Positions 18,170 through 26,106 of a stretch of 64,000 nucleotides of DNA are shown here, one piece after another; the stretch's first letter is position 1, and every line of letters begins with the position of its first letter. The DNA lies in contig NZ_LZMD01000057.1 of NCBI RefSeq assembly GCF_001668575.1, forward strand, positions 48,573 through 112,572. Direction: 5' to 3'. The position numbers were made by a program, and so were the translations under genes. The stretch is from Mycobacterium sp. 1164985.4. Its GTDB lineage: Bacteria; Actinomycetota; Actinomycetes; Mycobacteriales; Mycobacteriaceae. The notes beneath the pieces were generated by a model, which made no database searches, was not told the origin of the DNA, and saw nothing but the letters and a program-made list of their open reading frames with translations.

Positions 18170-18604
18170 ATGAGCGAAACCGACTACACCGCACCCGATC
18201 TGACTTTGGTGGGTGCCGAGCATGTGGCCGCTTACCGCGAGACCGGAGGCGAGGTCGGATACCTCTGGAATGGCGTCCCGACGCTCCTGTTGACGGTGAC
18301 GGGTCGGTGCAGCGGCCGGCCGCTGACGTCGGCACTGATCTTCGGTCGCAGCGGCGACGACTATCTGGTGGTCGCATCGATGGGCGGAGCCCCCGTGCAC
18401 CCGCAGTGGTACCGCAATCTGGAGGTGAATCCCGACGCCGAGATCCAGGTGCGCGATCGTCGGATCGCCGTGACCGCGCGCACGGCCACGCCGGACGAGA
18501 AGCCCCGGCTGTGGCGGGTCATGACCGAGGTGTGGCCGAATTACGATGCCTATCAATCGCGTACCGAACGCGATATTCCCGTCGTGGTGTTGACCCCGAG
18601 ATGA
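18170..18604 (+). CDS. Ddn-like nitroreductase-family (F420-dependent) protein
   Basis: A 144-residue protein of the split beta-barrel family typified by deazaflavin-dependent nitroreductase (Ddn). It has LLTVTGRCSGRPLTSALIF, then SMGGAPVHPQWYRNLEVNP, then a conserved VWPNYDAYQ near the C-terminus; these are the usual blocks for F420 binding and the active site. It probably reduces or otherwise acts on a small organic substrate using F420H2. It sits seven bases after the P450 stop and overlaps the TetR start (ATGA). Confidence 0.88.
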   Translation: MSETDYTAPDLTLVGAEHVAAYRETGGEVGYLWNGVPTLLLTVTGRCSGRPLTSALIFGRSGDDYLVVASMGGAPVHPQWYRNLEVNPDAEIQVRDRRIAVTARTATPDEKPRLWRVMTEVWPNYDAYQSRTERDIPVVVLTPR

Positions 18605-19290
18605 GCACGCCGGACGTTCCCGCGGTGACGTGGGTCGAACGCGCCGTGGAGCGCTCGGCCGCGGTGCAGCGCTCGCGGCTGCGCATCGCCAAGCAGGTGC
18701 GGCAGATGCTCGACGCGGCGCGCAGGCTGATCGCCACCAAGGGCGACGAGTTCACCACACAGGAACTTGTGGCCGAGGCAGGCGTCGCATTGCAGACGTT
18801 CTACCGCTACTTCGGCAGCAAGGACGAACTGCTACTCGCTGTGATCGGTGATGCGATGACCGAGGCGTGCGAGCGATGGACCGCAGCGGCCGAGGAGTTG
18901 TCCGACCCGCTGGCGCGGTTACGGTTCTACCTGACCGCGACGCTCGAGCGCCTCAACGGCGACAGCCGCAATGCCGCTATGGCACGGTTCGTGGTGTCGA
19001 CGCGGTGGCGACTGCATCGGCAGTTCTCCGACGAACTGGCCGAAGCGGAGAAGCCGTTCGTCGACCTGCTGCGCCGCGCGGTCTCTGACGCGGTGGTCGC
19101 CGGTCAGCTCAATCCTCCCGATCCCGAATGGGATTCGTGGTTCCTCGGCGAACTCGTCCGATCGGTTTACCACTACTACGCATTCGTCGAGCACGAGGGC
19201 GCCGAACTCGAAATCGCCAAACAACGGTTGTGGCAATTCAGCTTGGCGGCGCTCGGCGGTGCCGTCCGCGCAGAGAAAGGTGAGCAGTGA
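18601..19290 (+). CDS. TetR/AcrR-family regulator (paralogue 1)
   Basis: A 229-residue TetR-family repressor with an N-terminal helix-turn-helix (TTQELVAEAGVALQTFYRYF, then GSKDEL). The C-terminal ligand-binding domain is highly similar to that of the second TetR at 21522-22169, including WVERAVERSAAVQRSR, FVVSTRWRLHRQF and LVRSVYHYYAF. The two are clearly recent paralogues flanking P450, secreted-protein and cupin-like genes. It is co-transcribed, with ATGA/GTGA overlaps on both sides, so it probably controls this cluster in response to the substrate or its CoA ester. Confidence 0.92.
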   Translation: MSTPDVPAVTWVERAVERSAAVQRSRLRIAKQVRQMLDAARRLIATKGDEFTTQELVAEAGVALQTFYRYFGSKDELLLAVIGDAMTEACERWTAAAEELSDPLARLRFYLTATLERLNGDSRNAAMARFVVSTRWRLHRQFSDELAEAEKPFVDLLRRAVSDAVVAGQLNPPDPEWDSWFLGELVRSVYHYYAFVEHEGAELEIAKQRLWQFSLAALGGAVRAEKGEQ

Positions 19291-20579
19291 CAGATACCGG
19301 GATCGAGGCCGAAACGGACTTCGACGCCATCGACTTCTTCACCAGCCCGACGTTCGTTCCGGACCCGCACCCGTACTTCGATCACCTGCGCAGCAAGGGC
19401 CCGGTGGTTCGGGAACCGCATCACGGCGTGGTCGCCGTGACGGGCTACCTCGACACCCTCGAGGTGTTCAAGGAAGCGACGCTGTGGTCGAACTGCGTCG
19501 CGGTGGGCGGGCCGTTTCCGCCGCTGCCGTTCACGCCGGAGGGCGACGACATCCGTGCGCAGATCGACGCACACCGCACCCAGATGCCGCTGTACGAACA
19601 CATGGTGGCGATGGACCCGCCCAACCACACCCGGGCGCGGTCACTGTTGAGTCGGCTGCTGACGCCGAGCAGACTCAAAGCCAACCAGGACTTCCTCTGG
19701 GGGCTGGCCGACGATCAGCTCGACGAGTTCGTCGAGAGCGGTGAATGCGAGTTCCTGACCGCCTACTCGAAGCCATTCTCGCTGTTGGCGATAGCAGACC
19801 TGCTCGGCGTCCCACGCGAGGATCACAAGGAGTTCCGCGACGCCCTCGCCAATCCGCACCTGATGGGCAACATCGAGGGCGAAGGCGCCGCGATCAACCC
19901 CCTGGAGTTCCTCGACGAGAAGTTCAGCGCGTACATCGAAGAGCGGCGCGCCCATCCGCGCGACGACGTGCTCAGCGAATTGGCCAACGCCACCTACCCC
20001 GATGGATCTCAACCAGCGGTGACCGATGTGGTGCGCACCGCGAGTTTCCTGTTCGGGGCGGGCCAGGAGACCACCGCCAAACTGCTCGGCGCGGCGCTGA
20101 AGATCCTGTGCGAACGGCCGGAACTGCAGCAGGCGCTGCGCGCCGACCCGGCTCTGGTGCCGACGTTCATCGAAGAGACGCTGCGCATGGAGAGCCCGGT
20201 GAAAACCGAGTTCCGCCTTGCGGTGCGTACGACCGAGCTTGCGGGTGTGACGATTCCCGCAGGCACCACCGTGATGATCTCGGCGGCTGCGGCCAACCGC
20301 GACCCCGACCGGTTCGAATGTCCGCACGAATTTCGGCTCGACCGCAAGAACGTCCGGGAGCAGATCGCGTTCGCCCGCGGCGTGCACTCTTGCCCCGGCG
20401 CACCGCTCGCGCGAGTGGAGGGGCGAGTCTCGCTGGAGCGGATCCTGGCCCGCATGAAGGACATTCGTGTCGACGAGCGGTTCCACGGGTCAGACGAGGA
20501 GCCCGAGTTCACCTACGAGCCGACGTACATTCTGCGCGGGCTCACCCGACTGCACCTGCGGTTCACCCCTGCCGGCTGA
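19287..20579 (+). CDS. Cytochrome P450
   Basis: A 430-residue P450. Cys369 is in the heme loop FARGVHSCPGAPLAR. The I-helix AGQETT (258-263) is canonical, and the ExxR motif is in IEETLRMESP. It differs markedly from the other P450 in this operon, so the two probably act on different positions or substrates. The GTG start overlaps the TetR stop by four bases, and the next gene begins on the last base of this stop codon. Confidence 0.92.
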   Translation: MTDTGIEAETDFDAIDFFTSPTFVPDPHPYFDHLRSKGPVVREPHHGVVAVTGYLDTLEVFKEATLWSNCVAVGGPFPPLPFTPEGDDIRAQIDAHRTQMPLYEHMVAMDPPNHTRARSLLSRLLTPSRLKANQDFLWGLADDQLDEFVESGECEFLTAYSKPFSLLAIADLLGVPREDHKEFRDALANPHLMGNIEGEGAAINPLEFLDEKFSAYIEERRAHPRDDVLSELANATYPDGSQPAVTDVVRTASFLFGAGQETTAKLLGAALKILCERPELQQALRADPALVPTFIEETLRMESPVKTEFRLAVRTTELAGVTIPAGTTVMISAAAANRDPDRFECPHEFRLDRKNVREQIAFARGVHSCPGAPLARVEGRVSLERILARMKDIRVDERFHGSDEEPEFTYEPTYILRGLTRLHLRFTPAG

Positions 20580-21088
20580 TGCGTACGGTCGGTGCGGCGC
20601 TGGTGGTCACCGCGATCGTCGCGGTGACCATGCCTGCCCTCGCTCCGTGCGCCCACGCCGCCGACGCCGCGCTCAACGGCCGCTACCTGGCGACGTCGAA
20701 CGGGGACTGGGCGACGACCAACGACGTCTACCGCGATCTGCCGAGTGTGCGGACCACGTGGACGATCGCGATGACCTGTACCGACGATGTCAACTGCAGC
20801 GGAACGGTTTCCAGCGATGCCGGCTGGGCCGCCGACATCATCACCACCAACGGCGAGTACATCGTCAAAAGGGAGCTGCCGAATTGGCAGCACTGCGCGG
20901 ACGGCACCGGACGGACGGTGACGGGGCATCAGAGCTACCGCTTTTTTCCGGTCGACGACGACGGATTCCTGCTCCCGGGATCTGCCGTGTTCGCCGGGTT
21001 CGACAAGACGTCGGGGGAGAGCGGCGCCTGCAGCCTCAACGAGATGACCGAGATCGAGTTGCCGTTCCGGCTCGAGAAACTGGGCTGA
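20579..21088 (+). CDS. Secreted conserved hypothetical protein
   Basis: A 169-residue protein with a signal peptide: MRTVGAALVVTAIVAVTMPA, then a likely cleavage after CAHA. The mature part is beta-rich, with YLATSNGDWATTND, then TWTIAMTCTDDVNCSGTVSS, and contains paired Cys residues likely to form disulfides outside the membrane. The pattern resembles small secreted mycobacterial proteins of unknown function. Its ATG overlaps the P450 stop (TGATG). A role in binding or presenting the substrate is possible but unproved. Confidence 0.75.
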   Translation: MRTVGAALVVTAIVAVTMPALAPCAHAADAALNGRYLATSNGDWATTNDVYRDLPSVRTTWTIAMTCTDDVNCSGTVSSDAGWAADIITTNGEYIVKRELPNWQHCADGTGRTVTGHQSYRFFPVDDDGFLLPGSAVFAGFDKTSGESGACSLNEMTEIELPFRLEKLG

Positions 21089-21110
21089 CGTTACGACAAG
21101 GAGGATGCCC

Positions 21111-21512
21111 ATGCCGGTGAGCAGGCTCGACGAACTACCGGTCGGCGGCGACGGCCGATGGCCGTTGTGCGGCAGCGGGTTCCGCTCCGCTCAGTGGGGC
21201 GATATGGAGGTCGGGTACACGACCACCGGGATCGGCGACCACACCGCGCTGTACCAAGGGCTGCCCGGAGGGGTGTGCCCCTGCCCGCACTATGGCTACG
21301 TCTTCAAGGGTCGCATCCGGTGCCGGTTCCCGGGAAGCGACCGGTCCGACGAAGTCGCCGCCACCGGCGAGGCGTACTTCTTTCCCGCCGGCCACGTCCT
21401 GATCTACGAAGAGGAGACCGAGGCCCTCGAACTCAACCCGGCCGCGGCGCTGCAGACGCTGATGGACCACATCGAATCGGTGGCGCGGCGCCACGTCGAG
21501 CCGAGGCGATAG
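21111..21512 (+). CDS. Cupin-like conserved protein
   Basis: A 133-residue protein with a cupin-like core: CPHYGYVFKGRIRCRFPG, then ATGEAYFFPAGHVLIYEEE. These resemble the two short beta-barrel motifs, with metal ligands only partly kept. The ATG at 21111 is preferred because AAGGAGG lies at 21098-21104; the ATG at 21105 is directly against that ribosome site. The function is unknown, possibly a small enzyme or ligand sensor for the surrounding catabolic genes. Confidence 0.7.
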   Translation: MPVSRLDELPVGGDGRWPLCGSGFRSAQWGDMEVGYTTTGIGDHTALYQGLPGGVCPCPHYGYVFKGRIRCRFPGSDRSDEVAATGEAYFFPAGHVLIYEEETEALELNPAAALQTLMDHIESVARRHVEPRR

Positions 21513-21515
21513 CAT
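21510..21515 (+). promoter_or_regulatory. -10 element (TAGCAT) of a leaderless promoter before the second TetR
   Basis: TAGCAT is followed by six bases and then the GTG start at 21522. That spacing puts the transcription start on the start codon, the usual layout of mycobacterial leaderless mRNAs (TANNNT -10). The element lies inside the last codons of the cupin-like gene. Confidence 0.45.
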
Positions 21516-21521
21516 CGTCCG

Positions 21522-22169
21522 GTGTCCTGGGTGGAGCGTGCCGTCGAGCGGTCGGCGGCGGTGCAGCGCTCGCGCGAGCGGATCGCCCAGCAGGTCCGCC
21601 AGATGCTCGACGCCGCCAGGGCGCTGATCGGCGCCAAGGGCGACGACTTCACCACCCAGGAGCTCGCCGCGGAGGCCGGCGTCGCGTTGCAGACGTTCTA
21701 CCGCTACTTCGCCAGCAAGGACGAGCTGATCCTCGCGGTGATCGGCGACGCGATGACCGAGGCCGTCGAGCGCTGGAGGGCGGCCGCCGAGGAGCTCCCC
21801 GACCCTCTGGCACGGCTGCGGTACTTCATCACCTCGACGCTGGAGCGCCTCGACGGCGACACCCACGATGCCGCGATGTCGCGGTTCGTCGTATCCACCC
21901 GGTGGCGCCTGCATCGCCAGTTCCCCAAGGAGCTCGCCGAGGCAGAGAAGCCGTTCGTCGATCTCGTGCGCGCTGAGGTCAGCGCCGCGAGGGAGGCCGG
22001 TCTGCTCAATCCCGCAGACCCCGAGTGGGATTCGTGGTTGATGACCGAACTCGTCCGATCCGTCTACCACTACTACGCGTTCGCCGACCACGCCGAAGGC
22101 GAACTCGACACCGTCAAGGAGCAGCTGTGGCGGTTCTGCGTCACCGCGCTCGGCGGTACAACCGAATGA
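21522..22169 (+). CDS. TetR/AcrR-family regulator (paralogue 2)
   Basis: A 215-residue TetR regulator starting at GTG with WVERAVERSAAVQRSRERIA. The helix-turn-helix is TTQELAAEAGVALQTFYRYF, followed by ASKDEL. It shares most residues with the TetR at 18601-19290, including the C-terminal EWDSWLMTELVRSVYHYYAF. A likely leaderless promoter precedes it, so it may be transcribed separately from the operon. The retained second copy may bind the same operator or a related one. Confidence 0.92.
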   Translation: MSWVERAVERSAAVQRSRERIAQQVRQMLDAARALIGAKGDDFTTQELAAEAGVALQTFYRYFASKDELILAVIGDAMTEAVERWRAAAEELPDPLARLRYFITSTLERLDGDTHDAAMSRFVVSTRWRLHRQFPKELAEAEKPFVDLVRAEVSAAREAGLLNPADPEWDSWLMTELVRSVYHYYAFADHAEGELDTVKEQLWRFCVTALGGTTE

Positions 22170-22178
22170 CCCTGAGTA

Positions 22179-22685
22179 TCAGGCGTTCTCGGTGATCCAC
22201 TGCGTGGTGAAGCGTTGTTCGGCGATCAGCAGGTCGACCAGTTGCCCGCCGATGAAGTTCTCGATCTTGCCGCCCACCAAGGGAACTCGTACCTCGACCT
22301 CGACGGTGAACTCCAACCGCGAACCGCTGCCCGCAGGCGACAGCACCGCGGTGCCCGTCAGGTTCGCAGGAGCACCGGGGATGGACCCCTTGACCGTCGC
22401 GGTGGCCTTCCCGTCGAGCACCGGGGTCCACGTCTCTTCACGCACGAAGCTCAGGTCCCCGCGGTGGAACTGGGTCACCACACCCGGCAGCCGATCGGCG
22501 CGCAGCGTCTGCGTGGTGACCACGTCGATGCCGCCCTGCTCGTCGAGGACCATCGAATCCAGCGAGTACATATCGGCGCCGGAATCGGTGAGCCGCGCGA
22601 GCCAATAGCGCTCGTCGCCGAACGCCCGGTGAACCTGCTCGACGGTGCCCCCGTATTCGGCGGCCATGTCGAATGAGCGCGGCAT
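22179..22685 (-). CDS. DUF2505 SRPBCC-fold protein (Rv0481c-like)
   Basis: A 168-residue SRPBCC/START-like protein with GTVEQVHRAFGDERYW at the N-terminus and GKIENFIGGQLVDLL at the C-terminus, as in the conserved Rv0481c family. This fold binds hydrophobic ligands in a deep pocket. It is convergent with the second TetR (nine bases apart) and divergent from murB, as in other mycobacteria. It marks the left end of the part colinear with M. tuberculosis. Confidence 0.85.
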   Translation of the reverse strand: MPRSFDMAAEYGGTVEQVHRAFGDERYWLARLTDSGADMYSLDSMVLDEQGGIDVVTTQTLRADRLPGVVTQFHRGDLSFVREETWTPVLDGKATATVKGSIPGAPANLTGTAVLSPAGSGSRLEFTVEVEVRVPLVGGKIENFIGGQLVDLLIAEQRFTTQWITENA

Positions 22686-22711
22686 AGCTGGTCAGGCTAC
22701 CGTTACCGCCC

Positions 22712-23767
22712 GTGGTCGGTTCGCAACTAGGGGGTGCCTCCGTCGAGGAGCGGGTTCCGCTCGCGCCGTTGACGACGCTGCGGATCGGACCCGTGGCACG
22801 CCGGCTGATCACCTGCGACACCACCCAGAAGGTCATCGACGTGGTTCGCGAGATGGGTCCCGACGCCGACGCTCTGGTTCTCGCGGGCGGCTCCAACGTC
22901 GTGTTGTCCGACGCGCTGACCGACCTGTCGGTCATCCATCTCGCCAATACCGAGATCACCGTCGATGGCGACGTGCTGCGCGCCGAGGCCGGAGCGGTAT
23001 GGGACGACGTCGTGGTCACCTCGCTGGCGCACGGCCTTGGCGGCCTCGAATGCCTGTCGGGCATCCCCGGCTCCGCGGGCGCCACGCCGGTGCAGAACGT
23101 CGGCGCATACGGCGCCGAGGTGGCCGACACCATCCGGCGGGTGCGGCTGTTGGACCGTCGTACCGGAGACGACCGCTGGGTTGCGCCCGAGGCCCTGGGG
23201 TTCGGCTACCGCACCAGCGTCCTCAAACACGCGCACGACGCGATCGTGCTCGAGGTCGAGTTCGCATTGGACCCCGGAGGACGCAGCGCGCCGCTGCGCT
23301 ATCGCGAGCTGGCCACCGCGTTGGGCGCCGAACAGGGCACCCGCGCCGATCCGCTCGAGGTTCGCGACGTGGTGCTGGCCCTGCGGTCGAGCAAGGGCAT
23401 GGTGCTCGACGCGGACGACCACGACACCTGGAGCGTGGGCTCGTTCTTCACCAACCCTGTGGTTCCCGCCGCGGAATTCGACCGGCTGCGCGCCTCCTTC
23501 GACGGGCCAGTGCCCAACTATCCGGCGCCCGACGGCGTCAAACTCGCTGCGGGCTGGCTGGTCGAACAGGCCGGCTTCGGCAAGGGCTACCCGGGCGACG
23601 GCGCCGCCGTCCGGCTGTCGACCAAGCACGCCCTGGCGCTGACCAACCGCGGCGCGGCCACCACCGCCGACGTGCTCGCGCTGGCCAGGGCGGTACGTGA
23701 CGGAGTTCGAACGAAATTCGGGATCGACCTCACACCCGAGCCGGTCCTGGTCGGGTGCTCGGTGTAG
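22712..23767 (+). CDS. murB: UDP-N-acetylmuramate dehydrogenase MurB
   Basis: A 351-residue FAD enzyme that reduces enolpyruvyl-UDP-GlcNAc to UDP-MurNAc, in the cytoplasmic phase of peptidoglycan synthesis. It has the FAD-binding [42 protein letters not shown], and [10 protein letters not shown], which carries the catalytic Ser. The GTG start follows TACCGT at 22698-22703 after eight bases, so a leaderless or near-leaderless transcript is possible. The order murB-lprQ is conserved in mycobacteria. Confidence 0.95.
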   Translation: MVGSQLGGASVEERVPLAPLTTLRIGPVARRLITCDTTQKVIDVVREMGPDADALVLAGGSNVVLSDALTDLSVIHLANTEITVDGDVLRAEAGAVWDDVVVTSLAHGLGGLECLSGIPGSAGATPVQNVGAYGAEVADTIRRVRLLDRRTGDDRWVAPEALGFGYRTSVLKHAHDAIVLEVEFALDPGGRSAPLRYRELATALGAEQGTRADPLEVRDVVLALRSSKGMVLDADDHDTWSVGSFFTNPVVPAAEFDRLRASFDGPVPNYPAPDGVKLAAGWLVEQAGFGKGYPGDGAAVRLSTKHALALTNRGAATTADVLALARAVRDGVRTKFGIDLTPEPVLVGCSV

Positions 23768-23782
23768 GTACCCTCGGTTCAC

Positions 23783-25084
23783 GTGAGTACTCCCGAACCC
23801 CAACCGCCGGGGTTCAATCGGCGGCGCGCCCTGGCCGCACTGGCGGTCGGTGTCGTCGCGCCGGGTGTGCTGGCCGCGTGCACGTCGAAAAACGACGGCT
23901 CGCCTGCGGCGCAATCCGATGAAGCGCCCGACGCCCCTTCGTTGAAGTTCACGCCCGACAACGACGCCTCCGACGTCGCGCCGACCGACCGTGTCGGGGT
24001 TCAGGTCGTCGACGGCTGGTTCCAGCGCGTGACGCTGACCAACTCCAGCGGCAAGGCCGTCGCCGGTTCGCTCAACCGCGACCGCACGGAGTTCACGATC
24101 ACCGAACCGCTCGGCTACGGCGTCGAGTACACGTGGAAGGGTTCGGCCGTCGGCCGCGACGGTAAGGCGGTGCCGGTCGAAGGCTCGTTCTCCACCGTCG
24201 ACCCGAGCACCCAGGTGAACGGCAGCTTTCAGCTCGCCGACGGCCAGGTCGTCGGGGTGGCGGCCCCGATCATCATCCAGTTCGACGCGTCGATCAGCGA
24301 CAAGGCCGCGGTCGAGAAGGCGCTCAAGGTCACGACCGATCCACAGGTGGAGGGCAGCTGGGCGTGGCTGCCCGACGAGGTCGGTGGCTCACGGGTGCAC
24401 TACCGCACTCGCGAGTACTACCCGCCGGGCACCAAGGTCAGCGTCGACGCGAAGCTCTACGGCGTGCCGTTCGGTGACGGGGCGTACGGCGCGCAGGACA
24501 TCTCGTTGCACATCGAGATCGGCCGTCGCCAGGTGGTCAAGGCCGAGGCGTCGTCGCACCGCATTCAGGTGCTCGACGGTGCCGGCGCGGTGTTCATGGA
24601 CTTCCCCTGCAGTTACGGCGAGGGCGACGTGGACCGCAACGTCACCCGCAGCGGCATCCACGTCGTGACCGAGAAGTATGAAGACTTCTACATGACCAAT
24701 CCCGCGGCGGGCTACGCCAACATCCGGGAGCGGTTCGCTGTCCGGATCTCCAACAACGGCGAGTTCATCCACGCCAACCCGGCCAGTTCCGGGGCGCAGG
24801 GCAACAGCAACGTCACCAACGGCTGCATCAACCTGTCGACCGAGGACGCTCAGCAGTACTTCAATACCGCGATGTACGGCGATCCCGTCGAGGTCACCGG
24901 TACGCGCATCCAGCTTTCCTACGCCGACGGCGACATCTGGGACTGGGCCGTGCCGTGGGACGAGTGGAAGGCGATGTCGGCGCTGTCGGACGCGAACGCG
25001 CCGGACATCCCGAGCACCGCGCCCGCGACGCCGTCCGGCGCACCGGAGCCGGTGAACGGCCGCCCGCCCCGCCCCGGCCGCTAG
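23783..25084 (+). CDS. lprQ: L,D-transpeptidase lipoprotein LprQ (LdtMt5-like)
   Basis: A 433-residue lipoprotein. Its signal peptide ends in the lipobox VLAAC, followed by immunoglobulin-like domains and a YkuD catalytic domain. His330 (FIHANPAS) and the nucleophile Cys348 (TNGCINLS) form the active site. The family motif usually has His-Gly before the Cys, whereas here it is Asn-Gly. It forms 3-3 cross-links in peptidoglycan outside the membrane. It starts 15 bases after murB, consistent with a shared cell-wall role. Confidence 0.93.
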   Translation: MSTPEPQPPGFNRRRALAALAVGVVAPGVLAACTSKNDGSPAAQSDEAPDAPSLKFTPDNDASDVAPTDRVGVQVVDGWFQRVTLTNSSGKAVAGSLNRDRTEFTITEPLGYGVEYTWKGSAVGRDGKAVPVEGSFSTVDPSTQVNGSFQLADGQVVGVAAPIIIQFDASISDKAAVEKALKVTTDPQVEGSWAWLPDEVGGSRVHYRTREYYPPGTKVSVDAKLYGVPFGDGAYGAQDISLHIEIGRRQVVKAEASSHRIQVLDGAGAVFMDFPCSYGEGDVDRNVTRSGIHVVTEKYEDFYMTNPAAGYANIRERFAVRISNNGEFIHANPASSGAQGNSNVTNGCINLSTEDAQQYFNTAMYGDPVEVTGTRIQLSYADGDIWDWAVPWDEWKAMSALSDANAPDIPSTAPATPSGAPEPVNGRPPRPGR

Positions 25085-25156
25085 TGTGCGCTCCGATCGG
25101 GAAACCGGCCCAGCGGCCACCGAATCGCGATCTGGATGCACACCAGACGGCGAAGC

Positions 25157-25915
25157 TCAGGTGCGGCGGTTGAAACGTGAGCCGCTGGCCCCGCTGACCT
25201 GATCGCGCGGCCGAACCACGATCAGGTCGAGGTCGACGTGCGACGGCCGGCTCGCGACGAACCCGATGATCTCGGCGATGTCCTCGGCCACCAGCGGAGT
25301 GACGCCCTCGTAGACCTTGGCGGCGCGTTCCTCATCGCCCTCGAACCGGTTCAGCGAGAAGTCGGTCTTCACCATGCCGGGCGCTACTTCGGTGAGCCGC
25401 ACCGGTTTTCCGATCAGCTCGCTGCGCAGCGTGCGGTGCAACACGCCCTGCGCGTGCTTGGCGGAGGTGTACCCGCCGCCGTTGTCGTAGATCTCCACCG
25501 CCGCGATCGACGTGACGGTCACGATCAGCCCGTCCCCGGACGCGATCAGCTTCGGCAGCAGCGCCCGGGTGACCAGCAGCGTGCCGAGCACGTTGGCCTC
25601 CCACATCCAGCGCCAGTGCTCGACATCGGCCTCGGCGACCGGGTCCAGCCCGCGGGCCCCGCCGGCGTTGTTGACCAGCACGTCGACCCGGTCCACGGCC
25701 GCTGCCAGCGCCGATACCGCCTCTTGCGATGTGACGTCCGCCACAATTGCGGTACCGCCGATCTCCTCCGCGAGGGCCGTGATGGGCGCTTCCCGGCGGG
25801 CCACGCAGACGACGTGAAAGCCTTGTGCGGCAAGGGTTCTCGCGGTCGCTTCACCGATCCCTGCGCTGGCGCCGGTGACCACCGCGACACGACCGTCGGC
25901 CTGGAAAGTCGTCAT
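25157..25915 (-). CDS. SDR-family oxidoreductase (Rv0484c-like)
   Basis: A 252-residue short-chain dehydrogenase. It has TGASAGIGEA, the NNAG motif (VLVNNAGG), catalytic Ser (VTSIAAVEI) and Tyr-Lys (YTSAKHA). VCVARRE after the second strand has Arg residues, which favours NADP(H). Position and sequence match the conserved Rv0484c. It is convergent with lprQ and divergent from the poly-Cys leader and ROK regulator. The substrate is unknown. Confidence 0.9.
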   Translation of the reverse strand: MTTFQADGRVAVVTGASAGIGEATARTLAAQGFHVVCVARREAPITALAEEIGGTAIVADVTSQEAVSALAAAVDRVDVLVNNAGGARGLDPVAEADVEHWRWMWEANVLGTLLVTRALLPKLIASGDGLIVTVTSIAAVEIYDNGGGYTSAKHAQGVLHRTLRSELIGKPVRLTEVAPGMVKTDFSLNRFEGDEERAAKVYEGVTPLVAEDIAEIIGFVASRPSHVDLDLIVVRPRDQVSGASGSRFNRRT

Positions 25916-25919
25916 CTGC

Positions 25920-25933
25920 CCAACCTTAGTTGG
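25920..25933 (+). promoter_or_regulatory. Inverted repeat CCAAC-CTTA-GTTGG
   Basis: A perfect 5-base inverted repeat with a 4-base spacer, six bases before the TAAGTT -10 element of the poly-Cys leader. It overlaps the -31 to -18 region of that promoter and sits just before the start of the divergent SDR. It could be an operator for either gene. Confidence 0.35.
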
Positions 25934-25938
25934 CGTGC

Positions 25939-25944
25939 TAAGTT
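25939..25944 (+). promoter_or_regulatory. -10 element (TAAGTT) of a leaderless promoter for the poly-Cys leader
   Basis: TAAGTT is followed by six bases (CACCTC) and then the GTG at 25951. This is the ideal mycobacterial spacing for transcription starting on the first base of the start codon. Confidence 0.6.
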
Positions 25945-25950
25945 CACCTC

Positions 25951-26016
25951 GTGTTGTCCAGTCAGGCCTCTATGCGGCGTGCGTGTTGTTGTTGTCGCAC
26001 GCCTCGCCGCGCCTGA
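25951..26016 (+). CDS. Leaderless poly-cysteine leader peptide (cysteine-responsive attenuator type)
   Basis: A 21-codon ORF, MLSSQASMRRACCCCRTPRR then Ala and stop, with four consecutive TGT Cys codons at 25984-25995. An in-frame ATG at 25972 is an alternative start, but the GTG at 25951 sits exactly six bases after TAAGTT. Leaderless poly-Cys short ORFs that act as cysteine-responsive attenuators are known in mycobacteria: ribosome stalling when Cys-tRNA is short changes expression of the operon downstream. Here the downstream genes are the ROK regulator and mshA, which makes the scaffold of the cysteine-containing thiol mycothiol, so the logic fits. Confidence 0.75.
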   Translation: MLSSQASMRRACCCCRTPRRA

Positions 26017-26106
26017 CTGTTTCGTAGACGACATCGCTGTCCTGCTGAATCGCCGGGTGTGGCTCGAAGACCCCCCGCAGGCCGATTTTCCTCGAAGGAC
26101 AAGCAG

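Noticed and set aside
26059..26106. Upstream start of the ROK regulator
   Set aside because: The ATG at 26107 has a ribosome site and a family-like N-terminus; the earlier residues look random.
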